A stretch of DNA of 64,000 nt from Pseudotabrizicola algicola (lineage in GTDB: Bacteria; Pseudomonadota; Alphaproteobacteria; Rhodobacterales; Rhodobacteraceae), in assembly GCF_010915705.1 (NCBI RefSeq), contig NZ_JAAIKE010000001.1, positions 1,054,001 through 1,118,000 of the forward strand. Direction: 5' to 3'. Below the pieces are notes generated by a model that saw only the letters and a list, made by a program, of their open reading frames with translations, was not told where the DNA came from and searched no databases. How positions within the stretch are numbered: the first letter of the stretch is position 1; every line of letters starts with the position of its first letter. This document shows, piece by piece, positions 53,682 through 63,553 of the stretch. The translations under genes were made by a program, and so were the position numbers.

Positions 53682-54380
53682 ATGACAGATTGGCTCTCCC
53701 CCGATGAATGGCGCGCGGTGGCCCTGTCGCTGCGCGTCTCGTTCTGGGCCACGCTGGCCAGCCTGCCCCTCGGCCTGCTCGTTGCCTATGCCCTCGCCCG
53801 CTGGCAGTTTCGCGGCAAGCACCTGCTGAACGGGCTTGTCCACCTGCCGCTGATCCTGCCCCCCGTCGTCACCGGATACCTCCTGCTGATGACCTTCGGC
53901 AGGCGGGGCGGCATCGGGCAATACCTTGACCAGTGGTTCGGCATCGTCCTTGCCTTCCGCTGGACCGGCGCAGCCCTTGCCGCCGCCGTCATGGCCTTCC
54001 CGCTCATGGTGCGCGCCATGCGCCTCGCGATAGAGGCGGTAGACCCGAAGCTCGAACAGGCCGCCGCCACCTTGGGCGCATCGCGGCCTTGGGTCTTTGC
54101 CACCGTCACCCTGCCGCTGATCCTGCCCGGCGTCATCGCGGGGGCCATCCTCGCCTTTGCCAAGGCGATGGGGGAATTCGGGGCCACCATCACCTTTGTG
54201 TCGAACATCCCCGGCCAGACGCAGACCCTGCCTTCCGCCATCTACGCCTTCCTTCAGGTGCCGGGGGGCGAGGCGAATGCCGCCCGCCTGGTCTGGATCG
54301 CCATCGTCATCGCAATGGCCGCGCTCTTGCTGTCGGAATGGGTGGCACGGGCGGTCGCGCGCAGGATATCGGGGCAATGA
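53682..54380 (+). CDS. modB: Molybdate ABC transporter permease ModB
   Basis: 232 residues, five to six hydrophobic helices. Family segments VSFWATLASLPLGLLVAYALAR, HLPLILPPVVTGYLLLMTFG and the coupling loop EQAAATLGASRPWVFATVTLPLILPG, then AKAMGEFGATITFVSNIPG, which is diagnostic of ModB. It starts 26 bases after modA and overlaps modC by four bases. Confidence 0.96.
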   Translation: MTDWLSPDEWRAVALSLRVSFWATLASLPLGLLVAYALARWQFRGKHLLNGLVHLPLILPPVVTGYLLLMTFGRRGGIGQYLDQWFGIVLAFRWTGAALAAAVMAFPLMVRAMRLAIEAVDPKLEQAAATLGASRPWVFATVTLPLILPGVIAGAILAFAKAMGEFGATITFVSNIPGQTQTLPSAIYAFLQVPGGEANAARLVWIAIVIAMAALLLSEWVARAVARRISGQ

Positions 54381-55465
54381 CACTCCAGATCAGCCTCCGC
54401 CACCGCTTTGCAGGCTTCGCGCTCGATGTGGCCTTTGACGCCCCGCCCGGTGTCACCGCGCTGTTCGGGCGCTCCGGCTCGGGCAAAAGCACCGTCATCA
54501 ACGCCGTTGCGGGCCTCTTGCGCCCCGACGCAGGGACGATCACCGCCGCAGGCAGCACCCTGTTTGACAGCGCGCACGGCATCGACCTGCCGCCGCACCG
54601 CCGCCGCATCGGCTATGTGTTCCAGGATGCCCGCCTGTTCCCGCATCTGACCGTGCGGCAAAACCTGCTCTATGGCCGCTGGTTCGTGCCGGCGACGCCC
54701 GACGCCCCCGATTTTACCCGTATCGTCGACCTCTTGGGCATCGCACCCCTGCTCGAACGCCGCCCCGCCACCCTCTCGGGCGGCGAGAAAAGCCGCGTCG
54801 CCATCGGCCGCGCCATCCTGTCAAACCCGCGCCTTCTGGCACTGGACGAGCCGCTCGCCGCACTGGATGAGGCGCGCAAGGCCGAAATCCTGCCCTATCT
54901 GGAACGGCTGCGCGATGATCTGCACCTGCCCATCCTCTATGTCAGCCACGCGATGGCCGAGGTGGCACGGCTCGCCAATACCGTCGTGCTGATGGATGCA
55001 GGCCGCGTCACCGCCAGCGGCCCCACCGCCGCCCTGCTGTCAGATCCCGCCACCGCCCCCGGCCTTGGCCTGCGCGAGGCGGGCGCGCTGCTCACCGTCC
55101 GCGTCGCCGCGCAGGAAGACGATGGCCTGACCCGGCTCGACAGCGCCAGCGGCCCGCTCTGGCTGCCCCGCGTTGCCGCCCCCACGGGGGCAAGCCTGCG
55201 CATCCGCATTCTGGCGCAGGATGTGATGCTGGCCACCAGCCGCCCCGTCGGCATCTCTGCCCTGAACATCCTGCCCGCCACCGTGCGCGATATCCGTCAG
55301 GGCGACGGCCCCGGCGCATTGGTGCGCCTTGACGCCAAGGGAGAGGTTATTCTCGCCCGCATCACCCGCCGCTCGGCGCAAGCCTTGGCCCTCACCCCCG
55401 GCCTGCCGGTCTATGCCATCATCAAGGCCCTGTCGGTCGCGCAGGAAAACGTCGGCAGCGGCTAA
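54377..55465 (+). CDS. modC: Molybdate ABC transporter ATPase ModC
   Basis: 362 residues: ABC domain with Walker A FGRSGSGKSTVINAVAG, signature TLSGGEKSRVAIGRAI, Walker B LALDEPLAALDEARK and switch His in VSHAMAEV. The C-terminal ~70 residues (GISALNILPATVRDIRQGDGPG) are the MOP/TOBE molybdate-binding domain. It is the last gene of modABC; no modE-type regulator is present. Its stop lies 7 bases from the convergent kinase gene. Confidence 0.96.
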   Translation: MTLQISLRHRFAGFALDVAFDAPPGVTALFGRSGSGKSTVINAVAGLLRPDAGTITAAGSTLFDSAHGIDLPPHRRRIGYVFQDARLFPHLTVRQNLLYGRWFVPATPDAPDFTRIVDLLGIAPLLERRPATLSGGEKSRVAIGRAILSNPRLLALDEPLAALDEARKAEILPYLERLRDDLHLPILYVSHAMAEVARLANTVVLMDAGRVTASGPTAALLSDPATAPGLGLREAGALLTVRVAAQEDDGLTRLDSASGPLWLPRVAAPTGASLRIRILAQDVMLATSRPVGISALNILPATVRDIRQGDGPGALVRLDAKGEVILARITRRSAQALALTPGLPVYAIIKALSVAQENVGSG

Positions 55466-55472
55466 GGCGCGC

Positions 55473-56156
55473 CTAGCCTTGCCGCAGCGTCACATCGGCA
55501 GGGCGCGACTGCGCCGCCACCAGCCGCGCATTGGGAATGTCATTGCCCAGCGCCCGCGCCTGCGCCACCTCGGGCGCATAGCCGTGGTGCAGCCAGCGCG
55601 CGATCAGCCGCCGTTCCAGTTCCGCCTCCGGCACCTCGACAAACACCGTCATGTCGAACATCGGCGCCAGATCGCGCCAAGGGGCCCGATCCAGCAACAG
55701 GTAATTGCCTTCGAGCAAGATCACCGGAACCTCCGGCCCGACCTCCCGCGCGCCCGCACGGGCAAGGTCCAGATCACGGTCGAACACTGGCAAGATCACG
55801 GGCCTGTCCCCCGCCCGCACCCGCGCCAGATCGCGCGCCAGCCCGTCCACGTCGAATGTGGGCGGCGATCCCTTGCGCGCGCGAAGGCCCCGCGCGTCGA
55901 GCAGCGCATTGTCAAGGTGGTAGCCATCCATCGGCATCACCGCCGCCACTCCGGCACGCAGGCCGTTCAACGTCTCGCACAGGGCTTCGGCCAAGGTCGA
56001 CTTGCCCGACCCCGGCGCGCCCGCGATGGCCACCACCATCCGCCGATCTGCCAAGCGTCCCAGAATGGCCTCGGCCAATTCCCGCGTGTGTTGCGTCCCC
56101 GTGTCTGCCGCCGCACCCGCTGCTGGCGATGCCTGCGCTGCCTCTTGCCTGTCCAT
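55473..56156 (-). CDS. P-loop nucleoside/sugar kinase-like protein
   Basis: 227 residues with Walker A VAIAGAPGSGKSTLAEAL, then VMPMDGYHLDNALLDARGL and VILLEGNYLLLDRAPW, typical of the uridine kinase/phosphoribulokinase/pantothenate kinase-like superfamily. The exact substrate is unclear; related alphaproteobacterial proteins are annotated as nucleoside or fructose-transport-associated kinases. GGAGG precedes ATG 56156. The open frame continues 77 codons upstream through a tandem repeat and is not considered coding. Confidence 0.8.
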   Translation of the reverse strand: MDRQEAAQASPAAGAAADTGTQHTRELAEAILGRLADRRMVVAIAGAPGSGKSTLAEALCETLNGLRAGVAAVMPMDGYHLDNALLDARGLRARKGSPPTFDVDGLARDLARVRAGDRPVILPVFDRDLDLARAGAREVGPEVPVILLEGNYLLLDRAPWRDLAPMFDMTVFVEVPEAELERRLIARWLHHGYAPEVAQARALGNDIPNARLVAAQSRPADVTLRQG

Positions 56157-56312
56157 CACACTTACCTCCGCCTCCGGCACGCCGCCATTCTGGCGCACGC
56201 GCCTTCTCTTGGCCAGCACCCGCCGGGGCGCAAGCCAAAACCGCAGAATCCCGCAAACGACAGCCAAGCCAGAGCCACGCAGAAAACCGCGCCACAAATG
56301 CCTGACGCTTCC

Positions 56313-56358
56313 AAAGCCCCAAGGCCCCAAGGCCCCAAGGCCCCAAGGCCCCAAGGCG
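56313..56358. repeat. Octamer tandem repeat (AAGGCCCC)
   Basis: AAGGCCCC occurs four times exactly in tandem at 56321-56352, preceded by one copy with a single change (AAAGCCCC, 56313-56320) and followed by a partial copy. It lies in the noncoding gap between the kinase and urtE. An 8-base unit would shift any frame on copy-number change, but no gene reads through it here. Confidence 0.95.
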
Positions 56359-56438
56359 TTAATTTTCCATGAATCCCCACAGGTCAAGCCATTGAAAAAT
56401 AACGGCTTATGATTTCGCCCACCGTGTTACATCACGCC

Positions 56439-57134
56439 CTAAACCGAAACCGTGGCGCGCAGCACGTCCTTGGAAAGGCTCGCCTTGTCCCCCTCCAGAG
56501 CCACCTCCCCCCGCCGCAGCACATAAAACCGGTCGGCCAATCCATAGGCAAACTCGAAGTACTGCTCGACCAGAATGATCGCCATGTCCCCCTTCCCCTT
56601 GAGGTACTCGATGACCCTCCCGATCTGCTGGATGATGTTGGGCTGGATGCCCTCGGTCGGCTCGTCCAGCAGCAAGACGCGGGGCTTCATGATCATCGCC
56701 CGCGCGATGGCCAGCTGCTGCTGCTGCCCCCCCGAAAGATCACCCCCCCTGCGGTGAAGGAACTCCTTGAGGATCGGGAACAGCTCGAAAATCTCGTCCG
56801 GAATGCGATGCTCCGCCCGCGGCAGCAGGGCATAGGCCGTCTCCATGTTCTCGCGGACCGTCAGCAGCGGAAAGATCATCCGGCCCTGCGGCACCACCGC
56901 CAGCCCCCGCCGCGCCATCCCCTGTGGCGGCACCACCGGCACCTCCTCGCCGCCCAGCCAGACCGACCCGCCCGAGCGCGGATGCGTCCCCGCCAGCGCC
57001 TTCAGGAGCGAGGTCTTGCCCACCCCGTTGGTCCCCATCACGCAGGTCACCTCCCCCGCGCGCGCCTCCATGCTGATGCCGTGCAAAATTTGGCTGCCCC
57101 CGTAGTGCAGCGTCAGGCCTTCGGTTCTGATCAT
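56439..57134 (-). CDS. urtE: Urea ABC transporter ATPase UrtE
   Basis: 231-residue branched-chain-amino-acid-type (LivF-like) ATPase: Walker [18 protein letters not shown], signature [16 protein letters not shown], Walker [14 protein letters not shown]. In the urt context it is UrtE, one of the two ATPases for urea import. It overlaps urtD by four bases and is the last gene of urtABCDE. Confidence 0.95.
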   Translation of the reverse strand: MIRTEGLTLHYGGSQILHGISMEARAGEVTCVMGTNGVGKTSLLKALAGTHPRSGGSVWLGGEEVPVVPPQGMARRGLAVVPQGRMIFPLLTVRENMETAYALLPRAEHRIPDEIFELFPILKEFLHRRGGDLSGGQQQQLAIARAMIMKPRVLLLDEPTEGIQPNIIQQIGRVIEYLKGKGDMAIILVEQYFEFAYGLADRFYVLRRGEVALEGDKASLSKDVLRATVSV

Positions 57135-57880
57135 CTCTCGGACCGCCCCAGATAAACGTCGATCACCTGCGGATTGCGGGTGACATGGTCCAGACTGCCC
57201 TCGGCCAGCACGGACCCTTCATGCAGCACCGTCACCTTGCAGTTCAGACGGCGCACGAATTCCATGTCATGTTCCACCACGACGACCGCGCGGGTTTTGG
57301 CGAGTTCCACCAGAAGCCGCGTGGTATGCTCCCGCTCGGCCAGCGTCATTCCCGCTGCCGGTTCATCGACCAGCAGAAGCTGCGGCTCCTGCGCCAAGAG
57401 CATGCCAATCTCCAGCCATTGCTTCTGCCCGTGCGAAAGCTCGCCCGACTTGCGGGCCAGTGCGTCGCCCAGACCGACCTCGGCGGCAAGTTCGGCGACG
57501 CGGGAATGGTCGGCGGGTTTGGGCGACCAGAACAGCACCGCCAAAGGCCCGCGCGCGGCCTTGAGTGCCATCATCAGATTGTCGGCGACCGTCTGATCCT
57601 CAAACACCGTAGGCCGCTGAAACTTCCGCCCCACCCCCGCCCGCGCGATCTGTGCCTCAGACATCGACAAGAGCGATTGCGACCGCTCTCCCCACAGCAC
57701 CCGCCCCTCGTCGGGCCGCGTCTTGCCGGTGACGATGTCCATGAATGTCGTCTTGCCCGCCCCGTTCGGCCCGATGATCGCCCGCAATTCGGCCGGCCCG
57801 ATCGAGAAGGAGAGGTTGTTGATCGCGCGGAACCCGTCGAAGGTGACGGAGACGCCCGAAACTTCCAGAAGCTGGCTCAT
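57131..57880 (-). CDS. urtD: Urea ABC transporter ATPase UrtD
   Basis: 249-residue LivG-like ATPase: Walker [18 protein letters not shown], signature [16 protein letters not shown] (the SHGQ variant is usual for UrtD), Walker [14 protein letters not shown] and switch His in VEHDMEFVR. It pairs with UrtE under the UrtBC channel. Four-base overlaps join it to urtC and urtE. Confidence 0.95.
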   Translation of the reverse strand: MSQLLEVSGVSVTFDGFRAINNLSFSIGPAELRAIIGPNGAGKTTFMDIVTGKTRPDEGRVLWGERSQSLLSMSEAQIARAGVGRKFQRPTVFEDQTVADNLMMALKAARGPLAVLFWSPKPADHSRVAELAAEVGLGDALARKSGELSHGQKQWLEIGMLLAQEPQLLLVDEPAAGMTLAEREHTTRLLVELAKTRAVVVVEHDMEFVRRLNCKVTVLHEGSVLAEGSLDHVTRNPQVIDVYLGRSER

Positions 57881-59109
57881 TCCTTGGCCTCCTTCTCCAA
57901 GAGCGCCCCGTCATCGGGGCCAAGCGGCGCACCCTTGCGGTCCGGGCTGCGCAAGCCCTGCAAAAGGTCGAACAATCCGCCGATCCCCTTGGGCGCAAAC
58001 AGGGTCACCGCGACGAAGGACAGGCCCAGCAGGATCAGCCACCAATCCACCCAGTTGATCGTGTAGAAGCCAAGGTTGATCGACGGCGCCCGCCCGCCCG
58101 TGAACCAGGATGACAGGAGCGACACCAGCGCCGCACCGATCACCGCCCCGTAAAGCCGCCCGCGCCCGCCGATCGCGACCCAGACCGCCAGATAGATGCT
58201 GGCGATGGGGGCGAGTTCGGCCGGGTTGATGATGCCCGCCTGCGGATAGTACAGCGCCCCCGCGATGGCGGCGATGATGGCGGTGAGGGTGAAGACAAAC
58301 AGCTTGTAGCCCTCGACCGAGTAGCCGAGGAAACGCACCCGCGCCTCGTCATCCCGGATGGCGCGGATCACCGAGCCGAACTTGCCCGAAACCACCCAGG
58401 CGACCAGCAGATAGCCCATCCCGAGGGCAAAAGCCGATGCCCAGAGGAACCAGACAGAGATGCGGTCCTGCGAGACCCCGTCGAGGCCGGGAATGTTCTG
58501 CAAACCCGAGAGGCCGTTGTTGCCACGCAGGCCGGAGTCGTTCTGGAAGAGATAGAGCGCGAGCGCGAGGGTCATCGCCTGCGTCAGGATCGACAGGTAA
58601 ACCCCCGTCACCCGGCTGCGGAAGGCGAGCCAGCCAAAGGCAAGCGCCAACAGCCCCGGCACCAGCACCACCAGCGCCAGTTGCAGCGGCAGCGAATGGG
58701 CGAAAAGCCAAACTCCGGGCAGTTCCGACGCCCCGACAACCCCGAAGATCTGCGCGGCGATGCCGTTCTGGATTTCCTGTGCGGTGGCGGGCAGTGCCTC
58801 GTTCGAGAGTGCCGTGATCACGATGCCTTCGGTGCGGGCATACATCAGCCACATCCCGATCATGTAGCCACCAAGCGCGAAGAACGCCATGTGGCCGAGG
58901 CTGAGGATGCCAGCATAACCCCAGATCAGGTCCATCGCGAGCGCGGCAAGGCAGAGGCAGAGCGTCTTGCCCAGCGTCTTGATGAAGGACGTGGACAGAA
59001 AGGCGATGCCATAAGCCTCGGACAGGACGGTGACGCCGAGGGTGAACAGCGACAGGATCAGCAGGAAGATCAGGACCGAGGGATTGCGGGCGAGAAATGT
59101 TCGGGTCAT
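57877..59109 (-). CDS. urtC: Urea ABC transporter permease UrtC
   Basis: 410-residue LivM-type permease with about ten hydrophobic segments. Recognisable parts: MDLIWGYAGILSLGHMAFFALGGYMIGMWL, RSRVTGVYLSILTQAMTLAL, FGSVIRAIRDDEARVRFLGY and AVWVAIGGRGRLYGAVIGA. It forms the urea channel with UrtB. It starts 88 bases after urtB and overlaps urtD. Confidence 0.95.
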   Translation of the reverse strand: MTRTFLARNPSVLIFLLILSLFTLGVTVLSEAYGIAFLSTSFIKTLGKTLCLCLAALAMDLIWGYAGILSLGHMAFFALGGYMIGMWLMYARTEGIVITALSNEALPATAQEIQNGIAAQIFGVVGASELPGVWLFAHSLPLQLALVVLVPGLLALAFGWLAFRSRVTGVYLSILTQAMTLALALYLFQNDSGLRGNNGLSGLQNIPGLDGVSQDRISVWFLWASAFALGMGYLLVAWVVSGKFGSVIRAIRDDEARVRFLGYSVEGYKLFVFTLTAIIAAIAGALYYPQAGIINPAELAPIASIYLAVWVAIGGRGRLYGAVIGAALVSLLSSWFTGGRAPSINLGFYTINWVDWWLILLGLSFVAVTLFAPKGIGGLFDLLQGLRSPDRKGAPLGPDDGALLEKEAKE

Positions 59110-59197
59110 GCGCGGCCTCTGGCGTTGGCAGCGGGGGTTTCACACCCCCGCACCCCCGTGGGATATTTATGAACAGATGACAGGGGAAGCATGGGTC

Positions 59198-61159
59198 TCA
59201 GTCCCCCGCGGCGCGGCCCTTGAGGGCGATGATGCCCCTTGGCCGGAACTGGATGAACAGAATGATGAAGAGGATCATATAGGTCTGTGCGGCAAGGGTG
59301 TTGGAGGGGTTGAACCACTCGATCCCCTTTTGCAGAGTGCCGATCATCAGCGCGCCTGCCAGCGTGCCCCAGATATTGCCGACGCCCCCGACGACCACCG
59401 TCATGAAGCTTTGCACGATGTAGTCGTTGCCGAGTTCCGAGGTGACCTTGGCAAAGAGGCCGATGGCAATGCCGGCAATGCCCGCGATGCCGGAGCCGAG
59501 GCCGAAGGTGAGCATGTTGATCCGGTCGGGATTGATGCCCATCGAGGCGGCCATCGACGGGTTTTGCGTCACCGCCCGCACCTCGAGGCCGAGCCGCGTG
59601 CGCTTCATCAGCCAGAGGAAGAACATGAGGAACAAGAGCGCCAGCACGAAAATGGCCACGCGGATATAGCTGATCGACACGATGTCGTTGAAGGTGAGCG
59701 CCCCGTCGAGCCAGGCGGGCGAGGTCAGGGGGCGGGCCTGCGTTCCGAAGATATTCTTGGCCAGTTGTTGCAGGGCGATGGAAATGCCGAAGGTGGCCAG
59801 AAGCGTTTCCAGCGGACGCTTGTAAAGGTGGCGGATCACCAGACGCTCCATCGCGACACCGGCGGCGAAGGTCACGAGAAAGGCCAGCGGCAGCGCCACC
59901 ACCAGCGAGAGGGTGTAGTTGGGGATGAAAAGCTGCACCACATAGCCGGTATAGGCCCCCATCATGATGAATTCCCCGTGGGCCATGTTGATCACCCGCA
60001 TCACCCCGAAGGTGATGGCGAGTCCGATGGCCGCGAGGAAGTAGATGGAGGCGAGCGACAGGGCATCGAGCGTCAGATCGGCCATCTGCATGGTGCCGAG
60101 TTTGATCTCGATCCCCGACAGCACCGAACTCGCGGCGGCGGTCACGCTGGCATCGGCTTCGGCATAGGTCTCGAAGAAACGATGCGCCGCGACGCTTTGC
60201 GTGACTTCCTCGTCGGTGGCGGCAATCGGAACAAGGCCGGCCACCTCGAGCGCGGTATAGGCACGGTTGCGGGCGGCCTGGGTGTTCAACTCGGCCAGCG
60301 GGATGCCCGCAACGGCGCCATCCACGATGTTGGCGACAAGGGCCGCCTTGAGTTCGGCCGGGGTGAGGCGGGCCGGGGCGAGATTGGCGGCGACCAGCAG
60401 ATCATAGGCCTCGGTCTCGGTCAGATCGCTGCCGGGATCAAGCTCGCGCGCGATGTTTCCCTCCAGTGCGGTGCCTTGCGGTGCCGCCCGTCTGGTGGTG
60501 GCGAGAAGCGGGTTGAGCGCAGCGCGCAGATCGAGCCCGAGATCGCCCGAAAAGCTGTCAATGGCGGCGATGCGGGCGGCCGGATCGGGATCGAAGCGCA
60601 GCGTCAACAGGCGGTTGAGCCGGTCTTTCTGGGCGCGCAAAGCCGGATCGGTCTCGGCCTCGAGCGAGGCGCGCAGCGGCTCGAGCAATTCAGGCGCGGG
60701 ATCGCGCGCGATGGTGGTCAGGGCACTGGCGCGGCGGGCGCGGTCGGGATCAGTCAGCTGAAATTGCACAAGGGCATTGGCGATGACGCCGCGCACGCCG
60801 GAATTGGGCCGCAGTTCCGTGATGTCGGCGCGTGCGGCTGTGCCGGCATCGGTGCCGTCGAGCAGGCGCAGGGCATAGCCATCGGCTGTTTCGGTCATGA
60901 GCACGAAGGCCCCGTCGCTTTTGCGCAGGCCAAGGCCGCGGTTTGCCCAAGCGGTCAAGATGTCGACGGCCTGCGGATCACCGCTGGCGGCGAGGGCCGA
61001 GATCACCGGCCCGATGGTCTGGCGCGAGGGCTTTTCGATCTGGGCGCGGTTGTTCTCGACAATCTGCGCCGCAGAGACCTGAGGATCGCCTTGGGCGAGC
61101 GCGGCAAGCGGCAACAGGGAAACGAGCACGAGAACAAGGGCGGCAACGGCGGCGCGCAT
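59198..61159 (-). CDS. urtB: Urea ABC transporter permease UrtB
   Basis: 653 residues. A signal peptide-like start (MRAAVAALVLVLVSLLPLAALA) is followed by a ~330-residue helical periplasmic domain with repeats (for example ITELRPNSGVRGVIANALVQF), then a LivH-type permease (about 360-653) with AIGLAITFGVMRVINMAHGEFIMMGAY and VTQNPSMAASMGINPDRINMLTFGLGSG. The long N-terminal domain is usual for UrtB. ATG 61159 follows AAGG and gives the signal sequence directly; an ATG five codons upstream has only pyrimidines before it. Confidence 0.93.
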   Translation of the reverse strand: MRAAVAALVLVLVSLLPLAALAQGDPQVSAAQIVENNRAQIEKPSRQTIGPVISALAASGDPQAVDILTAWANRGLGLRKSDGAFVLMTETADGYALRLLDGTDAGTAARADITELRPNSGVRGVIANALVQFQLTDPDRARRASALTTIARDPAPELLEPLRASLEAETDPALRAQKDRLNRLLTLRFDPDPAARIAAIDSFSGDLGLDLRAALNPLLATTRRAAPQGTALEGNIARELDPGSDLTETEAYDLLVAANLAPARLTPAELKAALVANIVDGAVAGIPLAELNTQAARNRAYTALEVAGLVPIAATDEEVTQSVAAHRFFETYAEADASVTAAASSVLSGIEIKLGTMQMADLTLDALSLASIYFLAAIGLAITFGVMRVINMAHGEFIMMGAYTGYVVQLFIPNYTLSLVVALPLAFLVTFAAGVAMERLVIRHLYKRPLETLLATFGISIALQQLAKNIFGTQARPLTSPAWLDGALTFNDIVSISYIRVAIFVLALLFLMFFLWLMKRTRLGLEVRAVTQNPSMAASMGINPDRINMLTFGLGSGIAGIAGIAIGLFAKVTSELGNDYIVQSFMTVVVGGVGNIWGTLAGALMIGTLQKGIEWFNPSNTLAAQTYMILFIILFIQFRPRGIIALKGRAAGD

Positions 61160-61192
61160 GGGTGGGCCTTGCATTTGGGGAAAAAGAGAAGG

Positions 61193-61216
61193 GCGGGAGG
61201 CGCAGCCGCCTCCCGC
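61193..61216 (-). terminator. Hairpin between urtA and urtB
   Basis: GCGGGAGGCG / CGCCTCCCGC-type stem of about ten pairs with a 4-base loop starts ten bases after the urtA stop; on the operon strand it is followed by CCTTCTCTTTTTCC. The pyrimidine-rich T tract makes it a likely partial terminator limiting readthrough into urtBCDE. Confidence 0.75.
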
Positions 61217-61225
61217 CTGATGCGA

Positions 61226-62503
61226 TCAGTAGTTGGACTTGATCTGCACGCAGGTCTTGGTTTCGGTGTTGTACATGCCGCAGCCGAGTTCGGCCCAATC
61301 GGCTTCGAGCACCGCCGATTCCGGCAGGAAGTCGGTCCATGCGTCGCCCGGGACCGGCTCGGTCGAGGAGACGATGTCGAACTGGCCGTCGGCGCGGATT
61401 TCGCCGATGAGCACCGGTTTGGTCAGGTGGTGGTTCGGCAGCATCTTGGCGATGCCCCCGGTCAGGTTCGGGGTTTCGAGGCCATACATGGCACTGCGGA
61501 CCGCATCGACATCGGTGGTGCCAGCCTTTTCAACTGCCTGAACCCAGAGGTTGAAGCCGATGACATGGGCTTCCATCGGGTCGTTGAACACACGGTTTTC
61601 GCCCGCGAAAGCTTTCCACTTGGCGATCCATTCGCTATTCAGATCAGACTCCGCGGACTGGAAGTAGTTCCATGCCGCCAGATGGCCGACGAGGTTGGAG
61701 GTATCCAGACCCGACAGTTCCTCTTCGCCGACCGAGAAGGCGACGACCGGAATATCATCGGCTGAAACGCCCGCTGCGGCCAGTTCCTTGTAGAAGCCGA
61801 TGTTGGCATCGCCGTTGATGGTGGAAATCACGCCCACCTTTTTGCCATCGGCACCAAGGGCCACAACATCGGCGACGATCTTGGACCAGTCGGAATGGCC
61901 AAAGGGCGTGTAGTTCACAAAGATATCGCTTTCAGCGATGCCTTTGGACTTCAGATAGCTTTCCAGAATGTTATTCGTGGTGCGCGGATAAACATAGTCG
62001 GTCCCGAGCAGCGCGAATTTTTCGACGCCGAGTTCCTCGAGGAAGTAATCGGTGGCCGGAATGGCCTGCTGGTTCGGCGCGGCTCCGGTGTAGAACACGT
62101 TCTTCGAGGATTCTTCACCTTCGTATTGCACCGGATAGAACAGCAACCCGTTCAACTCTTCGATCACCGGCAGCACGGATTTGCGCGAAACAGAGGTCCA
62201 GCAGCCGAACATCACATCGACATTCGACACGGTCATCAGCTCGCGCGCCTTTTCCGCAAACAGCGGCCAGTCAGAGGCCGGGTCCACGACCACAGCTTCA
62301 AGCTTTTTGCCCAGAACACCGCCCTTGGCGTTTTGCTCTTCGATGAGCATCAGCATCACGTCCTTGAGCGTTGTCTCCGAAATTGCCATCGAACCCGACA
62401 GCGAATGCAGGACACCGACCTTGATGGTGTCTTCCTGTGCGATGACCTGTCCTGCCGTCATGGCAATGGCAGAAGCCAGCAGCGCTCCCTTGAAAATCGA
62501 CAT
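61226..62503 (-). CDS. urtA: Urea-binding protein UrtA
   Basis: 425 residues, signal peptide (MSIFKGALLASAIAMTAGQVIA) then a type I periplasmic binding fold: IKVGVLHSLSGSMAISETTLKD, GCWTSVSRKSVLPVIEELNGLLFYPVQYEGEESS and TGAAPNQQAIPATDYF, characteristic of UrtA rather than LivJ. It captures urea in the periplasm for UrtBCDE. It is the first gene of the operon, behind a 414-base noncoding stretch, next to urease accessory genes. Confidence 0.96.
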   Translation of the reverse strand: MSIFKGALLASAIAMTAGQVIAQEDTIKVGVLHSLSGSMAISETTLKDVMLMLIEEQNAKGGVLGKKLEAVVVDPASDWPLFAEKARELMTVSNVDVMFGCWTSVSRKSVLPVIEELNGLLFYPVQYEGEESSKNVFYTGAAPNQQAIPATDYFLEELGVEKFALLGTDYVYPRTTNNILESYLKSKGIAESDIFVNYTPFGHSDWSKIVADVVALGADGKKVGVISTINGDANIGFYKELAAAGVSADDIPVVAFSVGEEELSGLDTSNLVGHLAAWNYFQSAESDLNSEWIAKWKAFAGENRVFNDPMEAHVIGFNLWVQAVEKAGTTDVDAVRSAMYGLETPNLTGGIAKMLPNHHLTKPVLIGEIRADGQFDIVSSTEPVPGDAWTDFLPESAVLEADWAELGCGMYNTETKTCVQIKSNY

Positions 62504-62917
62504 GGTTTACCCTCTTTGGGCCGCGCGGACAGACGGGCTTTCCTTGCGGTGAAGGAAAGACTATCTGTGTGCGGCAACTCTGTTGCACCCCGTGCGGTGG
62601 TGGCGGAGGTCCAATTCGCGGCCGCCACCGCACATCCTTTGTTCTTGCGCAGTCCGGAACCGGCTTGCCTTGTCACGAAAGCGTCATTGCCGCAGCGCGG
62701 CAAGGCGAGGGTGAGGCAGGCCCGCGCGTGCCGTGCGCCATCAGAAAATTTGCTACAAAAATGAGCGGGATAACGCAGCCACGCCCAAGAATTGCGCGGA
62801 CTGCGGCAGGACCGGACGATTCGACCCAGGGAACTGATCGCAAATTGATCAAAACGCACAAACCCCGGACAGGCCGGGGTTTGTGGGGGCGAAGTGAAGA
62901 AAAAGGGTGCCGTTACG
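62504..62917. other. 414-base gap: urtA leader and ureG terminator
   Basis: No gene seen. Close to urtA a perfect 8-bp hairpin CTTTCCTT-GCGGTG-AAGGAAAG (62538-62559) would lie in the urtA leader RNA. A dyad GCACC-N6-GGTGG at 62585-62600 loosely resembles an NtrC site. At the other end is the ureG terminator. The urtA promoter must be here, but I cannot fix its boxes. Confidence 0.5.
62851..62885 (-). terminator. Terminator after ureG
   Basis: Perfect 12-base inverted repeat CACAAACCCCGG / CCGGGGTTTGTG with a 5-base loop (62857-62885); on the ureG strand CGTTTTG follows. It ends the urease operon about 33 bases after the ureG stop and separates it from urtA. Confidence 0.85.

Positions 62918-63549
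<632 letters not shown>

Positions 63550-63553
<4 letters not shown>

Noticed and set aside
55473-56387. Long N-terminal extension of the P-loop kinase through the octamer repeat
   Set aside because: It would give repetitive Leu-Gly-Pro-Trp translation with no ribosome binding site; ATG 56156 has GGAGG.
59030-61765. A 911-codon open frame opposite urtB and urtA
   Set aside because: Low-complexity Gly/His/Asp translation with no motif; the opposite strand encodes clear UrtB and UrtA.
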